Shown piece after piece: positions 25,911 through 33,095 of a stretch of DNA of 33,095 bases. The notes beneath the pieces were generated by a model. The model searched no databases. It was not told the origin of the DNA and saw only the letters and a list, made by a program, of their open reading frames with translations. Origin of the DNA: Alphaproteobacteria bacterium. Its GTDB lineage: Bacteria > Pseudomonadota > Alphaproteobacteria > Sphingomonadales > Sphingomonadaceae. The stretch's first letter is position 1. Every line of letters begins with the position of its first letter. The stretch is from contig JAUIJI010000018.1 in the NCBI GenBank assembly GCA_030431435.1, positions 1-33,095 on the forward strand, read 5' to 3'. The translations under genes were made by a program, and so were the position numbers.

Positions 25911-26110
25911 GAACCCGCATCCGCGGGTTGGTCCTCGGTGCTGATCCCTCCGCTTCGCTGCGGGGCACCTGCGGGCGGGCGGTCGCCCTTGCGGGCCTAC
26001 GGCCCGTCTTTCCCCGCTATTGTCATGGCCGGGAATGGTCGCGGCGCGGTACGCGACGCCAGCGCGCGACCGCGCGCCGGCCGGTAGGCCGGAAGCCAAG
26101 TGAGCGGATG
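25911..26110. repeat. Hairpin-rich, possibly REP-like intergenic block
   Basis: The 300-bp gap between thiE and ftsK holds at least three short perfect hairpins: AACCCGC/GCGGGTT (25912-25929), CGGGCC/GGCCCG (25992-26006, followed by TCTTTCC, a weak terminator for thiE) and CCGGCC/GGCCGG (26077-26092). GC-rich, palindromic and non-coding, it looks like an interspersed repeat of the kind common in related genomes. No second copy occurs in this window, so this is an inference. Confidence 0.35.
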
Positions 26111-26140
26111 CGAACGCCGGGGCCTGAGGCGATAAAAAAA

Positions 26141-26170
26141 TTGACCTCGAGTCCGCACGGATTCACTATG
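26141..26170 (+). promoter_or_regulatory. ftsK promoter with two CcrM (GANTC) sites in the spacer
   Basis: TTGACC (26141-26146) and ACTATG (26165-26170) with an 18-bp spacer. The spacer contains GAGTC (26149-26153) and GATTC (26160-26164), and GATTC abuts the -10. An A-rich stretch (26133-26140) precedes the -35. The predicted start near 26177 leaves a 25-nt leader with a GAGGGAG ribosome site. The layout repeats the nrdA promoter. Confidence 0.6.
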
Positions 26171-26201
26171 CGCATCCGCGGGACATCGAGGGAGCAAGAC
26201 C

Positions 26202-28556
26202 ATGGCGACAACCGCCCGCAAATCGGCGCAGGCAAGTGACTGGAAAGCGGCATTCCGTCGCTCGCTGGCGCGCATCCTGCAACGTGGCGGCGCGGTTGTG
26301 CTTTACGCGCTGATGGGCTTTCTCGCCCTTTCCCTCCTCAGCTACACTCAGACCGACCCCTCGCCCTCTACTGCGGCGGGAGACATCGTGCAGAACTGGA
26401 TGGGCCGTGCGGGGGCATGGATGGCAGACCGTGCGCTGCTCTCCTTCGGCATCGTCTCGGTGCTGTTCCTGCCGCTGCTCTATGCCTTTGCCAGCAAGCT
26501 GTGGCGCGATTCGGAAAGCGAGGAGGACGAGGACGCGCCGGCCATGGCTGGCGGCACATGGTGGAAGACGCTGCTGGTGCTGGTGCTGGCCATGGCGCTG
26601 CTCTCAACCGTGCTCGCCCTTGTCACCGATCCGGCCGAACCCAACCTGCCCGCAGGCTGGGGCGGGCTTGCCGGACTGCTCGGCGAAGGGGCCTTGCGCG
26701 CGCTCGCCGGTCGCCTGCCCGAAGCGGCGCAATTCTGGACCATCCTTGCCGGGGGCTTTGCCGCGCTGCTGGGCGGGGCACTGCTGGCAGGCAAGGTCTT
26801 CGCCATCGACTGGGCCGGCCTGCTGACCGTGCCGGAATGGCTGAAACATGCACCCAGCCTGCCGCGCAGCAACCCCAACCCGTTCAAGGAACAGGCCGAA
26901 AAGCGCAAGGCATCGGCAGAAAAGACCAAGGCGGAACCGGTCACCATCGCGCAGCCCGATCGCAAGCCGCCGGAGATCTCCGACCCATCGGCTCCACCGC
27001 GCCCGGCATCGCCCGCCAAGGCCCGGCAGAAGGACCTGTTCGCCGAGTTCGACCTGCCGGGCATGGACCTGCTGGAAGACCCGCCTGCGGCCAATGCGCC
27101 CGCGCTCGACAAGCACGCGCTGGAGAGGAACGCCCGCCTGCTCGAAAACGTGCTCGACGATTTCAACGTCAAGGGCGAGATCACCGCCGTGCGCACCGGC
27201 CCGGTGGTCACCATGTACGAGCTGGAGCCTGCCCCGGGCATCAAGGCCAGCCGCGTCATCGGTCTTGCCGAGGATATCGCCCGCAACATGTCCGCCATTT
27301 CCGCGCGCGTCTCGCCCATTCCGGGCAAGACGGTGATGGGCATCGAACTGCCCAATGCCGACAGGCAGGTGGTAAGCTTCAAGGAAATGGTCGGCTCGGA
27401 AGCCTTCGCGTCGGCCAAGGGCAACCTGCCGGTGATCCTGGGCAAGGACATCGCGGGCGAACCCGTGGTGGCAGACCTTGCCGCCATGCCTCACCTGCTG
27501 GTGGCCGGGACCACCGGCTCGGGCAAGTCGGTCGGCCTCAACTGTATCCTGCTCTCGCTCCTCTACCGCTTCAGCCCCAGCGAGTGCCGCATGATCCTGA
27601 TCGATCCCAAGGTGCTGGAACTCAAGAGCTACGATGATATCCCGCACCTGCTCTCCCCCGTGGTGACGGAGCCGCACAAGTCTGTCCGCGCGCTGAAATG
27701 GGCGGTGGGCGAGATGGAAAAGCGCTATCGCATGATGTCCGATATCGGCGCGCGCAATATCGGCGGTTTCAACGAACGCGTGAAGGCCGCCGCGGCCAAG
27801 GGCCAGCCACTGGGCCGCCGCGTGCAGACCGGCTTCGATCCCGACACGGGCGAGGAACTGTTCGAGGAAAAGCAGCTCGATTACGAGGTCCTGCCGCAGA
27901 TCGTGGTGATCGTTGACGAGCTGGCCGACCTCATGGTCACCGTGGGCAAGGAAATCGAGGTGCTGATCCAGCGGCTGGCGCAGAAATCGCGCGCGGCAGG
28001 CATCCACCTCATCATGGCGACGCAGCGCCCCTCGGTCGATGTCATCACCGGCGTGATCAAGGCCAACCTGCCCACCCGCATCGCCTTCAACGTCACCAGC
28101 CGCATCGATAGCCGCACCATCCTTGGCGAACAGGGCGCGGAGCAGCTGCTTGGCAAGGGTGACATGCTGTTCAAGCCCACTTCAGGGGCCTTGCGGCGCG
28201 TCCATGGCCCCTTCGTTTCGGACGAGGAAGTGGAGAAGGTGGCCGAACACTGGCGCAGCCAGGGAGAGCCGGACTACGTCGATTCGGTTACCGAGGAACC
28301 CGAGGATGGTGGCCTCAATTTCGAGGATGATTTCACCGCTTCGGACAATCCGGAAGAGCGCCGCTACATGCAGGCCTGCCAGATCGTGTGGGAAAACCAG
28401 AAGGCTTCCGGCTCCTGGCTGCAGCGCCAGCTTGGCGTGGGCTACAACACCGCCGCCAAGCTGATCGAACGGATGGAGGAAGACGGGCTGGTCGGCCCTG
28501 CCAACCACGTCGGCCGCCGCGAAATCTACCGCGATCGGGACGGCAATCCGCTCTAG
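26202..28556 (+). CDS. ftsK: DNA translocase FtsK
   Basis: Pumps chromosomal DNA across the division septum and aids dimer resolution at dif. 784 residues. Four to five membrane helices occupy the N-terminus (to about residue 205). A Pro/Lys-rich linker (about 220-290) follows. The RecA-like motor has Walker A GTTGSGKSVG near 436-445 and Walker B VVIVDELADLM near 565-575. The C-terminal gamma winged-helix domain (about 715-784, QRQLGVGYNTAAKLIERME) recognises KOPS. All parts are intact and the length is usual for alphaproteobacteria. The start at 26202 has GAGGGAG eight bases upstream. The promoter carries two CcrM sites. It ends ten bases before the convergent tannase-family gene. Confidence 0.95.
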   Translation: MATTARKSAQASDWKAAFRRSLARILQRGGAVVLYALMGFLALSLLSYTQTDPSPSTAAGDIVQNWMGRAGAWMADRALLSFGIVSVLFLPLLYAFASKLWRDSESEEDEDAPAMAGGTWWKTLLVLVLAMALLSTVLALVTDPAEPNLPAGWGGLAGLLGEGALRALAGRLPEAAQFWTILAGGFAALLGGALLAGKVFAIDWAGLLTVPEWLKHAPSLPRSNPNPFKEQAEKRKASAEKTKAEPVTIAQPDRKPPEISDPSAPPRPASPAKARQKDLFAEFDLPGMDLLEDPPAANAPALDKHALERNARLLENVLDDFNVKGEITAVRTGPVVTMYELEPAPGIKASRVIGLAEDIARNMSAISARVSPIPGKTVMGIELPNADRQVVSFKEMVGSEAFASAKGNLPVILGKDIAGEPVVADLAAMPHLLVAGTTGSGKSVGLNCILLSLLYRFSPSECRMILIDPKVLELKSYDDIPHLLSPVVTEPHKSVRALKWAVGEMEKRYRMMSDIGARNIGGFNERVKAAAAKGQPLGRRVQTGFDPDTGEELFEEKQLDYEVLPQIVVIVDELADLMVTVGKEIEVLIQRLAQKSRAAGIHLIMATQRPSVDVITGVIKANLPTRIAFNVTSRIDSRTILGEQGAEQLLGKGDMLFKPTSGALRRVHGPFVSDEEVEKVAEHWRSQGEPDYVDSVTEEPEDGGLNFEDDFTASDNPEERRYMQACQIVWENQKASGSWLQRQLGVGYNTAAKLIERMEEDGLVGPANHVGRREIYRDRDGNPL

Positions 28557-28566
28557 GGCTCGGCCC

Positions 28567-30138
28567 TCAACTCTCCGGCATGCGGCAGGAATAGCTCGAC
28601 AGCTGGTTTTGCGGCCCGCCATCGTAATGGGCATATTGCGGGTGCGGGCACAGCGGCATCTGCGCATCGGCATTGTCTGTGCGCGAGGCAGGAACGGATG
28701 ACGGGGCCTTGCCCTCTTCCACCCACTCCACCAGCGGGCCGAGCAGGTCGAAGGTCCCATAGGCATCGCCGCCACTGCAATGCATCATGCCCGGCACCAT
28801 GTAGAAGCGCGCGGCATCGTCCCACCGATCGCCGTTCGCCTGCCCCGCACGCTGGAAATAATCCCACGTATCAAAGGCAGAGAACCACGGGTCAGACACG
28901 CCGTGGAAGAACATCATCTTGCCATTACGGTCGAGGAAGGTGGACAGGTTGGTCCAGTATGCGGTGTCGGTCAGGCGGCCCACGGCATCCATCCGCACCT
29001 CATGCATGCGCGCGTCGATATCGATGTCGCGGCTGGCATTGGCGGGGCCGAACACGCCGGGCTGGCCGGACGGGACATAGCCCGGCAGGCCCGGCCCGTC
29101 ATAGGTGATGCCCGTATCCCAGGGGACCGGCACGTAGGTGGGCCGCCCGGTGGCGTCGTGCGGTCCGGCAAAGGCCAGTTCCAGCGCCTCCACCTCGGCA
29201 CCCGACAGGCAGCCGTCACTGCCATCGCACTGCAGCGCGCCCGCATCGAAGCTGCGGCACGCCTCGACATTGGCGATGATGCCGTCCTCAAGCCCGTCAC
29301 GCGCATCGCACTGGTTCAGCACCTCGGCGTGAATGGCCTGCCGTTGCGCAGGCGAGAAACCGCCCGCGCGCTCTTCGCCTTCGGCCAGCGTGCGGTTGAT
29401 CATCACCTGCGCATATTCGATTCCCAGGTTCGAATGGCCTGGCCGCATGGCCGGTGCGCCCACCACGATCCCGTCAAACAGTTCGGGATAGCGCTGGCTG
29501 GCCAGCATCCCTTCGCGCCCGCCGGTTGAACAGCCGGTCATGTAGGAATGGTGCGGCGCCTTGCCATAGAATCGCGCAACGATATCGCGGCTGGCCAGCG
29601 TGACCGTGCGCACCGATGTTTCGGCGAAATCGAGCGCGGCGCGCTGGTCCTGGTGGAAGCTTGCATCGAAGCCCGCTCCCTTGTGCCCGCTGTCGTGGCT
29701 GGTCACGGCGAATCCGCGCGAAAGCGCATTGGTTGCGCCCGAGGCGACCGGGCCCACCGCGGGCCTGATCGAACCGTTCAGTCCGCCACCGCCCTGCAAC
29801 AGGTAACGCCCGTTCCAGTCCGCCGGCAGCGCCAGTTCGAAACCGATGCCATAGGTCACCCCGCCTGCGCCCGTCCGCTCGTTGATCATGCCTTCGACAA
29901 GGCAATGCGGGGGCAGGGCGGTGGGCGGTCCGCCCTGCCAGCCGGGAAGTTCGCGCCCGTCGGGATAGTAGGTCGCTGCCTTGATGGCGACATCGCCCAT
30001 CTGCATGCCTTCCAGCGCGGCGCAGCGTTCGCCCGGCGCGGCCTCGTCCTGGCCCGTAGCCGGTGAAAACGCCAGCAGGCCCGCACCTGCCACCGTGCCT
30101 GCCAGCAAGCCTGCGAAAATCCTGTTGTGACCAGTCAT
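28567..30138 (-). CDS. Tannase / feruloyl esterase family secreted hydrolase
   Basis: A 523-residue alpha/beta hydrolase of the tannase and feruloyl esterase family. A signal peptide or anchor spans about residues 6-26. The nucleophile is Ser204 in GCSTGG, the acid Asp416 in HGVSDPWF and the base His453 in GMMHC. Cys203 and Cys454 sit next to Ser and His, the CS-D-HC pattern that in this family is held by a disulfide. Other cysteines cluster in the lid region (about 280-320). The substrate is probably an ester of a phenolic acid or a related aromatic, outside the cytoplasm. The start at 30138 has AGGGAG just upstream. It diverges from the SGNH hydrolase across a gap with an operator-like inverted repeat. 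Confidence 0.87.
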   Translation of the reverse strand: MTGHNRIFAGLLAGTVAGAGLLAFSPATGQDEAAPGERCAALEGMQMGDVAIKAATYYPDGRELPGWQGGPPTALPPHCLVEGMINERTGAGGVTYGIGFELALPADWNGRYLLQGGGGLNGSIRPAVGPVASGATNALSRGFAVTSHDSGHKGAGFDASFHQDQRAALDFAETSVRTVTLASRDIVARFYGKAPHHSYMTGCSTGGREGMLASQRYPELFDGIVVGAPAMRPGHSNLGIEYAQVMINRTLAEGEERAGGFSPAQRQAIHAEVLNQCDARDGLEDGIIANVEACRSFDAGALQCDGSDGCLSGAEVEALELAFAGPHDATGRPTYVPVPWDTGITYDGPGLPGYVPSGQPGVFGPANASRDIDIDARMHEVRMDAVGRLTDTAYWTNLSTFLDRNGKMMFFHGVSDPWFSAFDTWDYFQRAGQANGDRWDDAARFYMVPGMMHCSGGDAYGTFDLLGPLVEWVEEGKAPSSVPASRTDNADAQMPLCPHPQYAHYDGGPQNQLSSYSCRMPES

Positions 30139-30185
30139 GCCATACTCCCTCTCTCCAGTGACCGCTGGCTACCAAGCCATTGGGC

Positions 30186-30207
30186 GATACACAACGCGGC
30201 TTGTATC
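30186..30207. promoter_or_regulatory. Inverted repeat, possible shared operator
   Basis: GATACA (30186-30191) and TGTATC (30202-30207) are exact inverted copies separated by ten bases, about the size of a dimeric repressor site. It lies in the 114-bp gap between the divergent tannase-family and SGNH genes, flanked by a wider inverted pair (CATTGG / CCAATG). One regulator could control both hydrolases. Confidence 0.4.
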
Positions 30208-30252
30208 ACCTGCCAGCCAATGTAACCTCTTGCTTGAACGGGAGAGAACACA

Positions 30253-31497
30253 ATGCGCAATTGGACAACAGGACTTGCCCTTGCCGCAGGACTGCTGGCG
30301 GCAACGCCCGCACTTGCCGGGCATCATGCAGACGGTACGTGGGTAGGCAGCTGGACAGCCAGCCCGCACGCCCCCTTGACCACCGAAGGCCCCTTTGCGG
30401 CTGCCAGCTATGACAATGTCACCATCAGCCAGGTGATCCGCCTGTCCGAAGGCGGTTCGGCGCTCAGGGTGCGCTTCACCAATCGTTATGGCACCGCCCC
30501 GCTGCATATCGGCGATGCGCGGATCGTATTGCTGGATGATGATGGCAACGAGATTGCCGGTTCCAGCCGCGCGCTCACCTTCGGCGGAGAGGATGGCGCG
30601 GTGATCCCGCGCGGCGCGCCTTTCGCCAGCGACGTGGTGCAGTTGCAGACCAGGGATTTCCAGAAGGCCAAGGTGGTAATGTACCTGCCGGAAGATACCG
30701 GCCCGTGCACCTGCCACCTCACCGGCCTCGATACGCTGGCGGTCTCTGCCCCCGGCAACCATGTCGATAGCGACTTCGAACCGGCCTCGACCGGGATGCA
30801 CCGCGCCTTCCTGCACACGGTGGAGGTGCTGTCCGATGACGCACAGGGCACCATCGTCACCTATGGCGATTCGATCACCGATGGCGTCGGCTCGACACCC
30901 GGCGAGGACCGCCGCTGGCCTGACGTGCTGGCGGAACGGCTCGAGGCGGCAGGCATGGAATATGCCGTCGCCAATGCCGGCATTTCGGGCAACCGCGTGC
31001 TCAGCCCCGGCATGGGTGAAAGCGCGCTGTCCCGCTTTGACGAGGACGTGCTGAGCCTGCCCAATGTCACCCACATGATCATCTTCGTGGGTGTCAACGA
31101 TATCGGCAACCGATATGGCCCGGAGCGTGGCGGACCGGGCGGCTTTACGCTCGACCAGCCGCAGATCGACGTGGCGCAGATGATCGCCGGATACCGCCAG
31201 CTGATCGCCCGCGCGAAGGCCGAAGGAATTACGGTGATCGGCAGCCCGATCGGCCCCTACAAGGGTGCGGGATACTGGAGCGAGGAAGGCGAGGCCGCCC
31301 GCCAGGCGATCAACAACTGGATCCTCGATTCGGGCGAATTCGATGCCACCGTGCGCCTCGACACCGCCTTCGCTGATCCGGCAGACCCGGCGCAGATGCG
31401 CGAAGGCTATCACATGGGCGATTTCCTGCACGGCAGCGATGCGGGGCTGAAAGCCGTGGGCGAAAGCATCCCGCTGGAGCTGTTTGCGAGCGAATAA
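30253..31497 (+). CDS. Secreted SGNH/GDSL-family hydrolase
   Basis: A 414-residue secreted esterase. The signal peptide covers about residues 1-22 (cut near ALAG). The first 190 residues form a beta-rich N-terminal domain, after which the SGNH domain begins. Block I is GDSITDG with Ser207, and block III is GVND with Asn282. The catalytic Asp390 and His393 lie in DFLHGSDAG. The only cysteines form a CTC motif near residue 152. This layout is that of the SGNH esterases acting on acyl, acetyl or carbohydrate esters. It is transcribed away from the tannase-family gene, so both may handle the same ester substrate. A GGGAGAG ribosome site lies seven bases upstream. Confidence 0.87.
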   Translation: MRNWTTGLALAAGLLAATPALAGHHADGTWVGSWTASPHAPLTTEGPFAAASYDNVTISQVIRLSEGGSALRVRFTNRYGTAPLHIGDARIVLLDDDGNEIAGSSRALTFGGEDGAVIPRGAPFASDVVQLQTRDFQKAKVVMYLPEDTGPCTCHLTGLDTLAVSAPGNHVDSDFEPASTGMHRAFLHTVEVLSDDAQGTIVTYGDSITDGVGSTPGEDRRWPDVLAERLEAAGMEYAVANAGISGNRVLSPGMGESALSRFDEDVLSLPNVTHMIIFVGVNDIGNRYGPERGGPGGFTLDQPQIDVAQMIAGYRQLIARAKAEGITVIGSPIGPYKGAGYWSEEGEAARQAINNWILDSGEFDATVRLDTAFADPADPAQMREGYHMGDFLHGSDAGLKAVGESIPLELFASE

Positions 31498-31568
31498 CCC
31501 GTCCGCAACGCTGGATAACTGGCCGTCCGCAGCTTTCGGGCTTCGGGCGGCCTGCTATTTTGGCATCC

Positions 31569-33026
31569 GTGCAGGCAAATATCGAAATAGGCAGGGATTC
31601 GGGCGGCAATGCCGTCCATATCGACGTGGAGGAGCTGCTCGCCACGCGCCTGCTGGTGCAGGGCAACTCCGGCAGCGGCAAATCGCACCTGCTGCGCCGC
31701 CTGCTCGAAGAAAGCGCGCACCTGGTGCAACAGGTGGTGATCGACCCGGAAGGCGACTTCGCCTCGCTGTCAGACCATTTCGGCCATATCGTGATCGAGG
31801 GTGGCAGCTATACCAGCCGCGAGATCGAGGCGCTGGCGGGCCGCATTCGCCAGCATCGCGCCTCCGTGGTCCTGTCGCTGGACGACCTTGAGGTGGAACA
31901 ACAGATACGCTGCGCCGCGCAATTCCTCACCGCGCTGTTCGATGCCCCGCGCGAACACTGGTATCCGGCGCTGGTGGCGGTGGACGAGGCGCAGATGTTC
32001 GCGCCTTCCGCCGCAGGCGAAATGGCCGAGGATACGCGGCGGATGACGCTCTCTGCGATGACCAACCTCATGTGCCGCGGGCGCAAGCGCGGGCTGGCCG
32101 GGATCGTCGCCACCCAGCGGCTGGCCAAGCTGGCGAAGAATGTCGCAGCGGAAGCTTCAAACTTCCTGATGGGCCGCACCTTCCTCGATATCGATATGCA
32201 GCGCGCGGCAGACCTTCTCGGCATGGACCGCAAGCAGGCCGAGCGCATTCGCGACCTTGAGCGTGGCCATTTCCTCGGTCTTGGCCCGGCAGTCAGCCGC
32301 AAGCCGGTGGCAGTTATGATCGGCCCGGTGAAGACCGGCGGCAAGAACGCGGCTTCCGGCCTGATGCCGCTGCCTGATGCGCCGAGCGAGGATATGGAAG
32401 CGCTGCTGCACGCCTCGCTGGCAGAGGAAGCCGCCGCAGCGGCTCCCCGCCCGGCGCCCGCGCCGCCGCCTTCCCCGCCTGTCGAAGAGCTGGCCGAAGC
32501 GATCTCGCTCGCCTCTTCAGAAGAGCCGCTGGTCGAAGCCTCCGAAGACACCGATCCTGCACCTGCAGGCGGTGCCAGCATCGACACAATCCTGCATGAA
32601 ATGGCGGCAGAGGAAGGCGCAACCTTCCAGCCGCTTGCCAGCCTGTTCCGCGATTTCGCCATCCGCTGCCGCCAGCGCGGCGTCGCTTCCGCCCATGTCG
32701 ACATGACACAGTTCAAGCGGCTGTTCGCCTTTGCCAGCGCGGGCCTCGGCAGGCTGGACGATGCGCAGCGCAGCGCGGTCGAGCGCCTCGCCGAACATGT
32801 CAGCGATGATGTGCTCGCCCCATACCTCGCCATTGCAGCCGCCGCTGCCGAAGGCCGCAGCGCGCCTGACGAGGACGAGCTGGCGCGCGTCTATGGCACA
32901 TCCTCACCGGGGCGCATCCGCCGCCTGCTGGAACACCTCGAAAAGACCGGGCTGGTCGTTGTGCGCGAGGATTTCGGCGGCGAACGCTCGATCACCGTGC
33001 CGGGGCTGGAGGAGTTCGCGGGCTAG
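31569..33026 (+). CDS. HerA/DUF87-type ATPase with C-terminal winged-helix region
   Basis: A 485-residue P-loop ATPase. Walker A GNSGSGKSH is at residues 32-40, Walker B with VAVDEAQ near 139, and ATQRLAKL contains the arginine-finger-like region. A Pro/Ala/Glu-rich linker (about 285-350) leads to a helical C-terminal region whose last 80 residues look like a winged helix (GTSSPGRIRRLLEHLEKTGL). The motor resembles HerA and the DUF87 family, which pump or unwind DNA in repair or defence, but its NurA-like partner is not in view. I prefer the GTG at 31569, because TGCTATTTT (31553-31561) is a good extended -10 seven bases before it; TTG at 31560 would lie inside that element. Confidence 0.82.
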   Translation: MQANIEIGRDSGGNAVHIDVEELLATRLLVQGNSGSGKSHLLRRLLEESAHLVQQVVIDPEGDFASLSDHFGHIVIEGGSYTSREIEALAGRIRQHRASVVLSLDDLEVEQQIRCAAQFLTALFDAPREHWYPALVAVDEAQMFAPSAAGEMAEDTRRMTLSAMTNLMCRGRKRGLAGIVATQRLAKLAKNVAAEASNFLMGRTFLDIDMQRAADLLGMDRKQAERIRDLERGHFLGLGPAVSRKPVAVMIGPVKTGGKNAASGLMPLPDAPSEDMEALLHASLAEEAAAAAPRPAPAPPPSPPVEELAEAISLASSEEPLVEASEDTDPAPAGGASIDTILHEMAAEEGATFQPLASLFRDFAIRCRQRGVASAHVDMTQFKRLFAFASAGLGRLDDAQRSAVERLAEHVSDDVLAPYLAIAAAAAEGRSAPDEDELARVYGTSSPGRIRRLLEHLEKTGLVVVREDFGGERSITVPGLEEFAG

Positions 33027-33095
33027 AGCACTTTCCGACCATTCTGGGTCGCCCTGACGGAGCCGATTTTGGCTCAGCGCGAGGAGAGAGGAGGG
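33027..33095 (+). other. Window end: short hairpin and ribosome site of the next gene
   Basis: GAGCC (33060-33064) pairs with GGCTC (33071-33075). The last 15 bases, GAGGAGAGAGGAGGG, are a very strong purine-rich ribosome site, so another plus-strand gene probably starts just past the window. No open frame is visible here. Confidence 0.4.

Noticed and set aside
26604-28007. 467-codon open frame antisense to ftsK
   Set aside because: Shadow frame; ftsK is intact and well identified.

Overview
The window is about 33 kb of GC-rich bacterial chromosome, packed with genes on both strands. The protein content, small zinc-finger (zf-CHCC) and MidA-type proteins, and the CcrM (GANTC) and CtrA-like sites at promoters point to an alphaproteobacterium. 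It is most likely of the order Sphingomonadales and probably Erythrobacteraceae-like; this placement is inferred from recognised protein styles, not from a marker search. I see no rRNA, tRNA, insertion sequence, prophage or CRISPR array. The window reads as core chromosome with a few accessory genes.

Layout. 1-398 (minus) is the N-terminus of ribonucleotide reductase alpha (nrdA). It is preceded by a 552-bp control region with a CtrA-like box, two GANTC sites inside a promoter spacer, and an intrinsic terminator inside the leader. 951-3896 holds a small membrane protein, nadB (minus) and a PAP2-family membrane protein. 3893-7964 holds a lone ABC ATPase (minus), then a plus-strand run: zf-CHCC protein, secreted protein, DUF924 protein, two coupled DoxX-like membrane proteins and a half-size asparaginase. 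7954-10643 (minus) is an operon-like set of guaA, a membrane protein and an endonuclease III-like glycosylase. 10644-11673 is an unusual small-gene region: a UrcA-like secreted protein and two 27-codon ORFs, with the same 29-bp element 80-90 bp upstream of each unit and a strong terminator at the end. 11775-16002 holds gyrB, a coupled AI-2E-type permease and an acyltransferase. 16045-18125 (minus) holds two coupled, paralogous secreted esterases. 18326-21769 holds an HWE histidine kinase, then midA and lgt (minus). 21837-25900 holds glnD, yggS and thiE. 26202-33026 holds ftsK, a tannase-family esterase diverging from an SGNH hydrolase, and a HerA-like ATPase.

How it fits together. Most genes are housekeeping: dNTP, NAD and GMP synthesis, DNA topology and segregation, lipoprotein maturation and nitrogen sensing. 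Four secreted hydrolases suggest use of esterified, possibly plant- or algae-derived, compounds.

The most interesting signals are regulatory. (1) nrdA and ftsK share a promoter design with two CcrM sites in an 18-bp spacer and an identical 10-bp GATTCACTAT block. (2) yggS and thiE diverge from a perfect 14-bp palindrome whose centre can act as the -10 in both directions, with both mRNAs predicted leaderless. (3) A duplicated 29-bp element marks the UrcA-like gene and the pair of tiny ORFs. (4) Three convergent gene pairs end on a shared CTAG tetranucleotide.
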